Shown here: positions 16,728 to 25,379 of the stretch, in pieces
How the letters are laid out: each line of letters opens with the position of its first letter
How positions within the stretch are numbered: position 1 is the stretch's first letter
Assembly: GCF_000612845.1 (NCBI RefSeq)
Contig: NZ_CCAT010000065.1
Span: 1-64,000 of the forward strand
Source: Clostridium ihumii AP5
GTDB taxonomy: Bacteria > Bacillota > Clostridia > Clostridiales > Clostridiaceae
Direction: 5' to 3'
DNA: 64,000 nt
The notes under the pieces: model-generated
Told to the model about the DNA's origin: nothing
Database searches by the model: none
The model's input: only the letters and a program-made list of their open reading frames with translations
Made by a program: the position numbers and the translations under genes

Positions 16728-16898
16728 TTAATTAGAACATACCATAATACTGAAAACCCAAATATATATTAAACATATACAACATACAAACGTATTATTA
16801 AATATAGGTTTTTCTTCTTTAATTCTTTTCAATATGACAACAAAATTAATAAAAAAAATCGGTATTGCAATTATTCCTACTAGTAAGGATAATATCAT
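16728..16898 (-). CDS. Small two-helix membrane protein, 56 aa
   Basis: Begins MILSLLVGIIAIPIFFINFV, then a charged turn (KRIKEEKP) and a second hydrophobic helix (VCCICLIYIWVFSIMV). It has two predicted membrane segments, with the basic turn probably cytoplasmic. AAGGAGAG lies ten bases before the ATG. I do not recognise a family. Similar short hydrophobic proteins in clostridia can be regulators of membrane complexes or type I toxin-like peptides, but nothing here proves that. Confidence 0.6.
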   Translation of the reverse strand: MILSLLVGIIAIPIFFINFVVILKRIKEEKPIFNNTFVCCICLIYIWVFSIMVCSN

Positions 16899-17010
16899 AA
16901 GTTTTTATTCTCTCCTTCTAACCATTTTAATAATAAAATTATAACACATATTTTTACAATATTTATTTTAAATATAAATATTATACATATAATTTTCCTA
17001 TATAGGGTTA

Positions 17011-17062
17011 CAAATTTATTAGAGTTTGTTTGAAATTTTTATGAATAACTTTTTAAATAATT
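17011..17062 (+). repeat. 52-bp dispersed repeat, copy B
   Basis: Matches 133-184 at 49 of 52 bases. It is immediately preceded by a CCTATATAGGG motif (16997-17007), so two repeat families abut here. Intergenic and non-coding. Confidence 0.75.
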
Positions 17063-17080
17063 TAAAATTATAAAATTATA

Positions 17081-17115
17081 AAAGAGTACTAGATTTTCAG
17101 TCTAATACTCTCTTT
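17081..17115 (-). terminator. Terminator of the 117-aa gene
   Basis: AAAGAGTACTAGA (17081-17093) pairs imperfectly with TCTAATACTCTCTTT (17101-17115), with T-rich flanks on the minus strand, just beyond the stop codon at 17122. Confidence 0.75.
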
Positions 17116-17121
17116 ACTTAT

Positions 17122-17475
17122 CTATAAATCATATATTGCTATTTTAAAATCATTTACCGCAACATCAAATTTATGAATACTTTCTTCTATTCTAATTTTA
17201 CTAAATCTAGCACAAGCCACTGATATATCACATAACTTGTCATACAAACTCTCATACATCTTTGCTACTTCTATATTATAACTAATAATATCATATTTTC
17301 TTTTAAAATCCCTAAATTGCTTTGCAATTCCATATACATCATCGCTTATTTCTTTTACATGATTATAATATTTTTCTTCTTCAATATTTAATCCATCTAA
17401 TATCTTTGCAAAGGAATTAAGAACAACTACATCTCTGCTAAATCTATCACATATATCTACTAATACTAACTTCAT
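17122..17475 (-). CDS. Hypothetical helical protein, 117 aa
   Basis: I do not recognise a family. The sequence is soluble and predicted all-helical, with regular hydrophobic spacing (KILDGLNIEEEKYYNHVKEI and similar), which suggests a helical bundle. AGGAGG lies before the start and a terminator follows, so it is a well-formed monocistronic gene. Three cysteines (C9, and two in the LCDISVACARF region) form no obvious metal motif. Function unknown. Confidence 0.7.
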   Translation of the reverse strand: MKLVLVDICDRFSRDVVVLNSFAKILDGLNIEEEKYYNHVKEISDDVYGIAKQFRDFKRKYDIISYNIEVAKMYESLYDKLCDISVACARFSKIRIEESIHKFDVAVNDFKIAIYDL

Positions 17476-17850
17476 CTTACGCCTCCTAAAACTTAAAGAT
17501 ACTAATACTTTTAATCTTGCTTTTTAATTTTTATTTTATAATCAGTTAATATACTTTTAAATATAAAATAATGTCTTAAGCTGGCTAAATTTTAAAATTA
17601 TAAATATAGGAAAGCACGTTCAAATTATTTATATTTCACTTGAAAAATTATATTAAATTGTGTTTAATATAATTAAATATTTTTCTAAAAAGAATATTTA
17701 ATGCTAATTTTTTCTAAAAAACTTATTGAATTTGTTCATTAACTAGCAATAATTTTATTATACTATACATGTATTATATCACTTTTTTCTTATTAGTTCA
17801 TGTTTTATGTTTATTTTCTGCATAATCATTATTAGTTTAATCATTCAAAA
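17476..17850. other. Gene-free intergenic region
   Basis: An AT-rich spacer of about 375 bases between two minus-strand genes. I see no ribosome-binding-site-led ORF, strong hairpin or known regulatory element. It presumably contains the promoter of the 117-aa gene at its left end. Confidence 0.4.
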
Positions 17851-18162
17851 CTACATATTTAAAAATTTCAAAACTAGAACAATCCCAGTAGCTCCTCTAA
17901 ATATAATTGCACAATTCATTATTAAAAAAATTATAACAACAATATGTTTTACCTTCATACCTTCATTTCTCGCTTTAAATAATCCTATTCCACCTAATAT
18001 TAAACTTACAATAGCAAAAATCATTTGTAAAATCATAATAAATATTGCAGGTTTATTAACACTGAAATTATTAATAAAAAACTCTGAATGATATAAACTT
18101 ATAAATTCTAGTAATACTGCTAAAGTAAAGAAAATTATTGATACTTTAAACTTCTTCTCCAC
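17851..18162 (-). CDS. Hypothetical membrane protein, 103 aa
   Basis: Predicted three-helix membrane protein: segments at about 7-24, 38-63 and 73-98, separated by the NNFSVNKPA and FKARNEGMKVKH loops. The start codon is GTG, supported by AAGGAGTG upstream. No family is recognised; the arrangement resembles small DUF4064/DUF4190-like membrane proteins, but the match is weak. Monocistronic. It lies back to back with the DUF2975/HTH pair. Confidence 0.65.
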   Translation of the reverse strand: MEKKFKVSIIFFTLAVLLEFISLYHSEFFINNFSVNKPAIFIMILQMIFAIVSLILGGIGLFKARNEGMKVKHIVVIIFLIMNCAIIFRGATGIVLVLKFLNM

Positions 18163-18331
18163 TAAAAAATCACTCCTTTTAATAATATTTTACTTGTATT
18201 ATATATATTTTTATATGTTACGTTTTATCATAAAATTTCAATGTATACTTAATTTTTATATTCACTCTCTATTTATAATTCTATTTTTATCTTTTCCCAT
18301 TGCATTTTTATTTTTAAATAATGTATATTTA

Positions 18332-18360
18332 TTGACAAACAATAAATATGCATTTAAAAT
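18332..18360 (+). promoter_or_regulatory. Sigma-A promoter of the DUF2975/HTH operon
   Basis: TTGACA (18332-18337), exactly 17 bases, then TAAAAT (18355-18360). It lies about 40 bases before the DUF2975 start. Near-consensus boxes and ideal spacing make this the clearest promoter in the window. Confidence 0.7.
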
Positions 18361-18399
18361 TAAAGCATAACTTTAAAAAGAAAGTTGAGGTAATTTTAA

Positions 18400-18888
18400 A
18401 TGACAATAAATAGAACATCTAAAACATTAAAATTTCTAACAATATTAGCTATCATAGTTACTGTTTTAATGCTATTATGTACACCCTTAGTTCTAACAGC
18501 ATTTCTTAAAAGTACATACTCTATAATCAATCGTAAATTAGTTATAATTATAAGCTCATGCATATATCTTTGTTCAATACCTTATATAATTGCATTATTT
18601 AAGTTGAAAAGCTTAAGCAATTTAGTTATAAAAAATACACCATTTTCTACAAATACAAGTAAATTACTTAAAAGCATTGCATTTTGTGCCTTTTTTGAAC
18701 TATTATTATTTAATGGATGTTCATTATATCTTGTGTATTTTCATGATTTATTTTTATATGCTTTTACTGTGATGTCTATGATAATAGTATCATTTATATG
18801 TTTAGCTATAAGCTTCCTATGCTTAGTGCTATCTAATGTCTTTGAGGAAGCTACAGCGATAAAAAATGAAAATGATGCAACAATATAA
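18400..18888 (+). CDS. DUF2975 membrane protein
   Basis: 162 aa with four predicted membrane helices (about 11-33, 45-67, 88-110 and 119-145). DUF2975 proteins are usually encoded next to a small YozG-like Cro/C1 regulator, exactly as here: the HTH gene begins 17 bases downstream. A role as membrane sensor or partner of that regulator is inferred from this conserved pairing; biochemical function is unknown. A strong promoter lies at 18332-18360. Confidence 0.85.
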   Translation: MTINRTSKTLKFLTILAIIVTVLMLLCTPLVLTAFLKSTYSIINRKLVIIISSCIYLCSIPYIIALFKLKSLSNLVIKNTPFSTNTSKLLKSIAFCAFFELLLFNGCSLYLVYFHDLFLYAFTVMSMIIVSFICLAISFLCLVLSNVFEEATAIKNENDATI

Positions 18889-18905
18889 ATATTTAGAGGT
18901 GTAAT

Positions 18906-19127
18906 ATGTCAATTATAGTGAATTTAGATGTGATGATGGCAAAACGTAAAATGAGTTCTACTGAGTTATCTCAAAAACTAGGTATAACCATGGCCAATCT
19001 TTCTATCTTAAAAAACAATAAAGCGAAAGCCATAAGATTTTCAACTTTAGAATCTTTATGTAAAATATTAGATTGCCAACCAGGTGATATTTTAGAATAT
19101 GTTTCTGATAATAATAGTGATAATTAA
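18906..19127 (+). CDS. Cro/C1-type HTH regulator (YozG-like)
   Basis: 73 aa, almost entirely a helix-turn-helix domain: KRKMSSTELSQKLGITMANL with recognition helix near ANLSILKNN, then LCKILDCQPGDILEY, the hallmark of YozG-like small regulators. It binds DNA as a dimer and probably controls its own operon with the upstream DUF2975 gene. GAGGTG precedes the start and a strong terminator follows. Confidence 0.9.
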   Translation: MSIIVNLDVMMAKRKMSSTELSQKLGITMANLSILKNNKAKAIRFSTLESLCKILDCQPGDILEYVSDNNSDN

Positions 19128-19161
19128 TTGAATATTATTCAAAATATTCTACTATAATTAG

Positions 19162-19196
19162 AAAACAAATAGTAATTAAGATATACTATTTGTTTT
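19162..19196. terminator. Bidirectional terminator after the HTH gene
   Basis: AAAACAAATAGTA (19162-19174) pairs with TACTATTTGTTTT (19184-19196), with U-rich tails. It separates the plus-strand HTH gene from the convergent double-GNAT gene. Confidence 0.85.
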
Positions 19197-19225
19197 TAAT
19201 TATATCTGATTTATAAATTATAAAT

Positions 19226-20248
19226 TTAATAATTATATTTATAATTTCCTACTTGTATTTTTCCATTAAACATCTCATTTTTAAAAGGTTTTCTTATTTC
19301 TATAAGATTTAGTACATCATATCCCTTTTTAGCTAAAAAATTTATTATTTTATCATTATTAGGATGAACAAAAGAGTATACCATATCTTCTCCAAATCCT
19401 TTTGCAACATTTTCTGCCTTTTCATATAATTTGTATGCTATTCCTTGTCTTCTTGCCTCTTCTAAGACAAATAAAGATTCAGCCCATACAACGCCTTCTT
19501 CAATTCTACAAACTATATATCCTAAAACATTTTTATAGTAATCTTCAGCAACAAAAATAGGATAATTTTTTTCTAAATATTCTTTGAATTCTTCTTTTGA
19601 TTTTTCTATATTGGGCGTAATTTCTATATTTTTAAGCTTTTTTAATTCCATTCTAAACTGAGATATTAAAATTGACACCTTATCTTCATCTTCAATATTT
19701 GCTAAACGTATTTTAACAACATCATTTTTCATTTCAGTCCACTCATCTCTTAAAATGCTCATAATAACTTTGTCATGAAAACTTCCATTTCTACAGAACC
19801 CTTGTCTCATTATACCTTCTGTTTTAAATCCTGCCTTTGCATATGCTCTAATTGCCCAAGTATTCTCCTCTGAAACTGTAAGCATTATTCTATTAAGCTT
19901 CAATTCTGAAAATCCAAATTCAACAATTTTCTTAGTTACAAATGTCCCTATGCCTTTTCCATGATAAGCTTTATTTCCTATAAATATAAAATACTCACCA
20001 GATAAATTTGTTTCATTTAAGTTAGCTATGCCTGCATATCCTATTAAAATTCCAGTTGACTTATCTATAATTGCTTTGTTATAAGAAGTATTATCCTTTA
20101 AAATACTATCAAACCACCTAGATATTTCTTCATCCGTTTTAATCCTTTGAAATATTGATCGTGAGTATTTTATAACCTCTTTATCTTTTACCCATGAAAA
20201 GAAATAACTTCTATCTGAATCTACTAAATTTCTTAAAATAACTTCCAT
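19226..20248 (-). CDS. Tandem double-GNAT N-acetyltransferase
   Basis: 340 aa built from two complete GNAT domains. Residues about 1-170 are RimJ/RimL-like, with the acetyl-CoA-binding GNKAYHGKGIGTFVTKK. Residues about 175-335 are a second GNAT with LEEARRQGIAYKLYEKA. Relatives are usually separate proteins, so this looks like a gene fusion. Each domain would transfer an acetyl group from acetyl-CoA to an amine; substrates are unknown. GGAGG lies before the ATG. It marks the left edge of the accessory archipelago. Confidence 0.88.
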   Translation of the reverse strand: MEVILRNLVDSDRSYFFSWVKDKEVIKYSRSIFQRIKTDEEISRWFDSILKDNTSYNKAIIDKSTGILIGYAGIANLNETNLSGEYFIFIGNKAYHGKGIGTFVTKKIVEFGFSELKLNRIMLTVSEENTWAIRAYAKAGFKTEGIMRQGFCRNGSFHDKVIMSILRDEWTEMKNDVVKIRLANIEDEDKVSILISQFRMELKKLKNIEITPNIEKSKEEFKEYLEKNYPIFVAEDYYKNVLGYIVCRIEEGVVWAESLFVLEEARRQGIAYKLYEKAENVAKGFGEDMVYSFVHPNNDKIINFLAKKGYDVLNLIEIRKPFKNEMFNGKIQVGNYKYNY

Positions 20249-20361
20249 AAAAAAACTTCCTCCATATCAAATTTAAAACTTCCATTTACTAATCTTTTTT
20301 TATTCATAATATCCTTAAATTCAATTATTCTATAACTTAAGTTCAAAGTCCTTCATAAAAA

Positions 20362-20394
20362 AAGATAGTTTTAGTTATTAGCTAAAACTATCTT
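20362..20394 (-). terminator. Terminator of the CWB2/MBL gene
   Basis: AAGATAGTTTTAG (20362-20374) pairs with CTAAAACTATCTT (20382-20394), followed by T on the minus strand. It lies 12 bases beyond the stop. Confidence 0.85.
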
Positions 20395-20405
20395 CCAAAA
20401 TTATT

Positions 20406-22352
20406 TTATGGTTTACATTTACTACATTGCTTATAACCTTTATTTATAGCATTTTGTCTACTCATTGCAATAGGTGATTTCATATTGCTACAAGTAGAAG
20501 TTCTATGAAATGATTTACCACTATTAGTTACATATACAGTTTGTGCAACTGTTGGTGGATTTATTGGAGGTTTATCAGGATTTGATGTACTTGGTGGTGT
20601 TGGATTCACATAATCTCCACCAACATAGCTTCCTTGTTTTGTATTAAATAATATAATACTTCCATTACTTGTTGAGATAATTGTTCCTGATTCATCTGTT
20701 CTATAAACTGGAACTTTACTACTATTTAATCTATCCATAACACTTTGTGATGGATGTTTATAGCTATTTCCTTTTCCAACACTTGCAACTGCATATTTAG
20801 GACTAACTTTACTTAAAAAATTGGGAACACTTGATGTTTTTGATCCATGATGACCTAGTTTTATAACATCTGATTTTAAATATGCTCCACCATTTACCAT
20901 ATCCATTTCTGATGTAGCTTCTGCATCACCCATCAATAAAAATGAATTATTTCCAAACTCAACTTTGATTACAATAGAGTTATCATTAGTATTTTCATAC
21001 TCTCTTCTAGGCCCTAATATAGTACATTTTGCACTACCAACATAAAAACTCTCTCCAATTGTAGGTGGAGTTATTTCCATTCCTTTATTGCTAATAGCAC
21101 TTATAACATCTCTATATGTTTGTGTATTCGAAACTGTCTTTGGCATGTACACTTTTCCTATTTGTAATGAATTTATAACATAATCCATTGCACCTATGTG
21201 ATCTTCATGTGGATGAGTCCCTATTAAGTAATTAATATAAGACACATTTTGACTCTCTAAATAATTTTTTATAACAGTTTCATCATCATTATTTCCTGCA
21301 TCTACAAGCATTGTTTCTCCATTGTTTTCTATTAAAATAGCATCTGCTTGTCCAACATTTATAAAATGCATTTTTAAATCGGTTACATTTTTTCCAATTA
21401 ATTTATCTTCAGTAAATTTAGTTATAACCCCATCTCCACCTAAGATAGTCATCTTTTTAACATTTTCTAGACTAGTCATAGTTTCATTTGCTGGATTTAA
21501 GTCAGTTAAAACTATTGGATTATTATTTATTGCAGCTAAAGCTCCACCTGCTAATGCATCTGGAAAATTGTTACCTGTAGCTACATATGTATTATCAAAA
21601 CTTAAATTATTTTTAAATTTATCTATTAATGCTTTGTTTGTAGCATATCTATTCAATCCTTCTATTCTTTCTGAATTTGAAAATTTATTTGCAACACTAT
21701 CTGCTACAACACCTCGTCCACCTACTACATAAGTTTTAGGTATTGAGTTTTCCTTTAATAACTTTTCTGTACTTGAGTTTAATACATCCTTAGTTGTTAA
21801 GACTACTGGCATGCCTAAATTTGCTGCTATTGGTCCAACCCCTAATGCATCTGCAAATCCTTCTCCTGTTGTTAAAAAAATTCCTTTAGTTAAGCCAACT
21901 TTCTCTGCAACTTTAACAGATGTCTCATATCTTGTTTTTCCTTGTAATCTTTCTGTTTCAAGACCTATAGACTTTAGTTGTTCTTCAACATTTTCAGTTA
22001 TTACACCAACTCCACCTACAATAAATACTTTTTTAGTACCTAATCTTTGTAATTCTTCTGAAGTGTTTACATTTAAATTGTTTTTCTCTGTAAGTAATAT
22101 TGGTGCATTATACTTTTTAGCTAATGGTGTTGCTGCTAATGCATCTGGATAATTTTCACCAGTAACTAAAATAGCAATATCAGTTTTAGTAAATTTTTCT
22201 GAAATTGCCTTTGCTGTTTCATACCTTCCACTCCCATAAAGTCTATCTACCTTATGAATTGCATTAACATTTTTTATTGGAATGGCACTAAATGATAACG
22301 CTCCTGCAACTATAAAAGCTAATAGCCCTTTGCTCTTTTTACTCTTCATCAT
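20406..22352 (-). CDS. Secreted cell-wall-bound metallo-beta-lactamase-fold hydrolase
   Basis: 648 aa. Signal peptide about 1-31. Three cell-wall-binding repeat 2 modules follow (about 36-125, 130-222, 226-318; each begins with an RxxGxxRYET/YATN-like motif and carries VVGG/IVGG/ILGG). A ComEC-like MBL domain spans about 325-575, with GTHPHEDHIGAM, LMGDAE and LGHHGSKTS as metal-binding motifs. A proline-rich linker leads to a Cys-rich C-terminus (HRTSTCSNM and YKQCSKCKP) resembling the Ada-type zinc-binding tail of secreted nucleases. It is probably a surface hydrolase acting on nucleic acid or another phosphoester. The second ATG at 22349 is an equally good start. Confidence 0.92.
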   Translation of the reverse strand: MMKSKKSKGLLAFIVAGALSFSAIPIKNVNAIHKVDRLYGSGRYETAKAISEKFTKTDIAILVTGENYPDALAATPLAKKYNAPILLTEKNNLNVNTSEELQRLGTKKVFIVGGVGVITENVEEQLKSIGLETERLQGKTRYETSVKVAEKVGLTKGIFLTTGEGFADALGVGPIAANLGMPVVLTTKDVLNSSTEKLLKENSIPKTYVVGGRGVVADSVANKFSNSERIEGLNRYATNKALIDKFKNNLSFDNTYVATGNNFPDALAGGALAAINNNPIVLTDLNPANETMTSLENVKKMTILGGDGVITKFTEDKLIGKNVTDLKMHFINVGQADAILIENNGETMLVDAGNNDDETVIKNYLESQNVSYINYLIGTHPHEDHIGAMDYVINSLQIGKVYMPKTVSNTQTYRDVISAISNKGMEITPPTIGESFYVGSAKCTILGPRREYENTNDNSIVIKVEFGNNSFLLMGDAEATSEMDMVNGGAYLKSDVIKLGHHGSKTSSVPNFLSKVSPKYAVASVGKGNSYKHPSQSVMDRLNSSKVPVYRTDESGTIISTSNGSIILFNTKQGSYVGGDYVNPTPPSTSNPDKPPINPPTVAQTVYVTNSGKSFHRTSTCSNMKSPIAMSRQNAINKGYKQCSKCKP

Positions 22353-22435
22353 ATTCCCCCTTGCTCAATGTAAATTATTTAATATAATAATTATTACATA
22401 AACTTATTATATGTAAAAGCATTTTTAAACTAAAA

Positions 22436-22459
22436 AGACACTTACATTTGTAAGTGTCT
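22436..22459 (-). terminator. Terminator of the coiled-coil membrane protein gene
   Basis: AGACACTTAC (22436-22445) pairs with GTAAGTGTCT (22450-22459), followed on the minus strand by a T-run. Confidence 0.8.
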
Positions 22460-22470
22460 AAAAAATTAAA

Positions 22471-22926
22471 TTATATTTTTTGAACTCTAATTAATTTAGG
22501 TTTTAACTGCTTTTCTATTTCTTCTTCTCTAATTTCTTCTTCTAGCTTTTTCAATGCTACTAATGCACATCTATATGCTTTTTCTTTTCTAGCTTCACTA
22601 ATAAATAATTTTCCTAGTACAACAATTATTATAAAACAATAAGCTATGGCAACAATAAATCTTAAGTCTTTAGCCATTGTTTCAATTAAATTGTCTAACC
22701 CAGTACCTACTGCAAAAAGTCCTATAGTTAATGCATATTGTGTACTTGGACTTTTTATGCACTCTAATTCTACTTCTAATCTTTCTTTTTCAATTTGTAT
22801 CTTTTTCAAATCATTTTTGAAGTTAACCTTATAGTCACTTTTGATAGAATATAAAAGTTTATTAAATTTCTTACATTTATTTCTCTCAAAATCATTTTTT
22901 ATTATCTTTATTGTCTTTCCCCTCAT
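22471..22926 (-). CDS. Hypothetical coiled-coil/two-helix membrane protein
   Basis: About 151 aa. A charged helical N-terminus (about 1-60, KKIQIEKERLEVELECIK) precedes two hydrophobic segments (about 65-80 and 92-110). A second charged helix (KKLEEEIREEEIEKQLKP) closes the protein. The two amphipathic arms could pair as a coiled coil on the cytoplasmic face. The ATG at 22926 is favoured by spacing from AGAGGT; an ATG at 22932 lies too close. No family recognised. Monocistronic with its own terminator. Confidence 0.6.
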   Translation of the reverse strand: MRGKTIKIIKNDFERNKCKKFNKLLYSIKSDYKVNFKNDLKKIQIEKERLEVELECIKSPSTQYALTIGLFAVGTGLDNLIETMAKDLRFIVAIAYCFIIIVVLGKLFISEARKEKAYRCALVALKKLEEEIREEEIEKQLKPKLIRVQKI

Positions 22927-23081
22927 TAACATTACCTCTTTGTAAGGTTCAAACCTATATTTTTAACTTATTTAAATAATTAAGTTATAGTAATATTTCT
23001 ATATAAAATAGATAAATCCTTCCTAACATTGCAAAATATAATTCTTTATAAAAAACTTTAAATTTCTATATAGTAAAAAAC

Positions 23082-23112
23082 ACCGTAAAATTCTTTTCAA
23101 GAATACTACGGT
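23082..23112 (-). terminator. Terminator of the HAD/GNAT/methyltransferase gene group
   Basis: ACCGTAAAATTCTT (23082-23095) pairs, with two mismatches, with AAGAATACTACGGT (23099-23112); a T-run follows on the minus strand. Confidence 0.75.
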
Positions 23113-23171
23113 ATCTATCATCTATAGTATAATTTATATAAAGTAATTAATTAATTTGATTTGCAAATTAT

Positions 23172-23849
23172 CTATTTATTTTCTACATAATTTATTATTT
23201 CTTTAAGTGAATTAATATCCCACTGAGATTCAGGTGAATTTTTTCTATCAATATGAAATGAAGTAAATCCTAATATTCTTGCCCCATCAGCTTCTACATC
23301 ATAGTCATCCACATATATACTTTCCTTAGCCTCTACATTTAAAGCACTTAATGCTGCCTTATAAATCTTTTCATCAGGTTTCATAACTCCAACTAAATCA
23401 GAACATATATAACAATCAAAATATTTTCCAAGCCCTAATGTTTCTAGTGTAAGTTGTAGTGATGGTGATGTATCTGAAATTACTCCTATCTTATATCCAT
23501 GTGTTTTAAAATATTCTAGTACATCAATAACTTCTGGGAAAAGTGCTTTTTCCTTAAGCCATAATTCATTATGAATCATTTCAGCTTTTTCTTCAATATT
23601 TTCTAACACTCCTTCGTCTTTTAAAAGCTCATAATAATATCTTTTCCAAAATATTATTTCATCTTCTACACTTTTAAGTCCATCCTTAGGATAATTAGCT
23701 TTTTCAAACAAATTCATCATTCTATCATAATCTAACTTAAATTCTTTTCCTATCCAACTTTCAATTAACTGCTTTTTTCTATTTTTAATTTGTTCATTTG
23801 CATATGTTAATGTATTATCTCTATCAAAAAATATTGCTTTATAAGTCAT
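23172..23849 (-). CDS. HAD-superfamily hydrolase
   Basis: 225 aa. The nucleophile motif FFDRDNTLT (about 8-16) contains the DxD pair. The conserved Ser/Thr is in VISDTS, Lys in MKPDEKIY and the acidic pair in YVDDYDVEADGA. The cap is of the C1 type. It dephosphorylates a small phosphorylated metabolite; the substrate is unknown. It follows a GNAT gene (11 bases) and a methyltransferase gene in the same orientation, so it is likely operonic with them. Confidence 0.88.
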   Translation of the reverse strand: MTYKAIFFDRDNTLTYANEQIKNRKKQLIESWIGKEFKLDYDRMMNLFEKANYPKDGLKSVEDEIIFWKRYYYELLKDEGVLENIEEKAEMIHNELWLKEKALFPEVIDVLEYFKTHGYKIGVISDTSPSLQLTLETLGLGKYFDCYICSDLVGVMKPDEKIYKAALSALNVEAKESIYVDDYDVEADGARILGFTSFHIDRKNSPESQWDINSLKEIINYVENK

Positions 23850-23860
23850 ATAAAAATCTC

Positions 23861-24322
23861 CTAATCTAATAATTTTTTACTCATCACTATATTGATAGGT
23901 TCATATTTTAAACTTTTATACAAATTAAAAGCTCGTTTATTATGACCAAATACATGCAACCCTATTTCTGTTATACCTATTTTTTTAGCAAAAACTTCAA
24001 TTGACTCCATTGCTTGTCTGCCATAACCTTTGCCCTGATATCTGTCAAAAATCTTTATATCATAGATGAAACCAGTATGTTCATCTTTTTTACTTAGCCA
24101 AAATATTCCTACATTTTTATCTTCTTCTACTATAGACAATAAATAATTATCCTTTGTTTCTTTACCATTTGGAAGTAATCCATTAAATTCTTTTAGTGCT
24201 TTTTCATATGATCCTTCTTTTTTTAAATTACCAGCTTTAACTTTTTCTTCTGCATATTCTTTGATGCTTACTTCTAAATACTCTTTAAATTCTTCATCTG
24301 TCATATTTCTTAAAATTATCAT
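23861..24322 (-). CDS. GNAT N-acetyltransferase
   Basis: About 153 aa. The acetyl-CoA pyrophosphate loop is FDRYQGKGYGRQAM. The C-terminal half (IGLHVFGHNKRAFNLYKSLKYEP) is the usual GNAT motif B with its NxxAxxLYxxLG-type pattern. The ATG at 24322 follows GGGGG at nine-base spacing and is preferred over one at 24337. It lies between the SAM-methyltransferase and HAD genes. Substrate unknown. Confidence 0.88.
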   Translation of the reverse strand: MIILRNMTDEEFKEYLEVSIKEYAEEKVKAGNLKKEGSYEKALKEFNGLLPNGKETKDNYLLSIVEEDKNVGIFWLSKKDEHTGFIYDIKIFDRYQGKGYGRQAMESIEVFAKKIGITEIGLHVFGHNKRAFNLYKSLKYEPINIVMSKKLLD

Positions 24323-24360
24323 ACTACTAACCCCCATATTATTAAAAATAAATTTAATAT

Positions 24361-25134
24361 TTAATATTTAATCTTTAAAGCCTTTGTAGCAATAAATGAT
24401 TTTATATACTTATCAATCAATCTTCCTCCACCAAAATCATCTTCATAAAATCCTGTAATTGTAAATCCTGCTTCTATTTGCCCACCAATTTGTGATTCAA
24501 GAGTATGTCCAAACTCTATTGGTCCTTTGTTTTCCAAATACCTATTTAATTCTTCTTTTGATAATGCTTTCATAGTGGTATATGGAATGGAATTTTTCAC
24601 TTGCAAAATTCCATTACTTTCATCATCATCAAATAAATATACAACTGGATTACAAAATCCTGAAATTAAAGTTCCTCCATACTTTAAAACTCTAAAAGTT
24701 TCATTCCAAACTGATATAATATCTTCTACAAATAAATTAGATACTGGATGTATAATTAAATCAAAACTTTCATCTTCAAACATGCTCAAATCCGTCATAC
24801 TAGCTTTGATAGTTTTAATTTTCAAATAATCTCTTTTTGCAACATAAATGTCTTTTGCTAATTGTTTTTCTGAAATATCAACTACCGTAACATCAGCACC
24901 TACCGCTGCTAAAACTGGTCCTTGTTGACCACCACCTGATGCTAAACAAAGAACCTTCAATCCCTTTAAATCGGGAAACCACTCTCTAGGTATACTTTTG
25001 CCAGCAGTAACACCAATAGACCATTCACCATTTTTAGCTTTCTCTATAATCTCACTACTAACAGCCTTAGTCCACATACATCCATCTTCAACTTTTTTAT
25101 TCCATGAATCTTCATTATATTTTAATATATTCAT
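24361..25134 (-). CDS. Class I SAM-dependent methyltransferase
   Basis: 257 aa. Motif I is VLCLASGGGQQGPVLAA with the acidic ribose contact in VTVVDIS. FDLIIHPVSNLFVEDI and FRVLKYGGTLISGF are motifs IV-V. The PEKING-type W-x-W N-terminus (DSWNKKVEDGCMWTKAV) is typical of small-molecule methyltransferases annotated as UbiE-like in Firmicutes. AAGGAGGAG precedes the ATG. Substrate unknown; resistance or detoxification is an inference from the neighbourhood. Confidence 0.88.
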   Translation of the reverse strand: MNILKYNEDSWNKKVEDGCMWTKAVSSEIIEKAKNGEWSIGVTAGKSIPREWFPDLKGLKVLCLASGGGQQGPVLAAVGADVTVVDISEKQLAKDIYVAKRDYLKIKTIKASMTDLSMFEDESFDLIIHPVSNLFVEDIISVWNETFRVLKYGGTLISGFCNPVVYLFDDDESNGILQVKNSIPYTTMKALSKEELNRYLENKGPIEFGHTLESQIGGQIEAGFTITGFYEDDFGGGRLIDKYIKSFIATKALKIKY

Positions 25135-25260
25135 ATACTCCTCCTTCTTTATAAGAAGTTAATAGAAAAATATAGACTTACAAGCTAATATTTTAGTTTA
25201 TACAATTATTAACTAGTAATATTATTGTTGAATTTAACAATTTACAATTAAAACTTGAGC

Positions 25261-25308
25261 TTGAAACCCTATATAAAAGCAAGTAATCATGTGTCATTAC
25301 TTGCTTTT
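25261..25308 (+). repeat. CCCTATATA motif followed by a hairpin
   Basis: TTGAAACCCTATATA (25261-25275) belongs to the dispersed CCCTATATAGG family. It runs directly into a perfect 13-bp hairpin, AAAAGCAAGTAAT (25275-25287) with ATTACTTGCTTTT (25296-25308). The same order (motif, then terminator-like hairpin) occurs at 242-307. The hairpin may also act as a terminator for the GNAT gene to its right. Confidence 0.6.
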
Positions 25309-25379
25309 ATGTGCATATATTCTTAATAATAAATATTCATTTATATACATAAAATACCTACTTATACATTAAATATTTA

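Noticed and set aside
20406-22352. ComEC competence channel
   Set aside because: The MBL domain is ComEC-like, but there are no membrane channel helices; it is a secreted wall protein.
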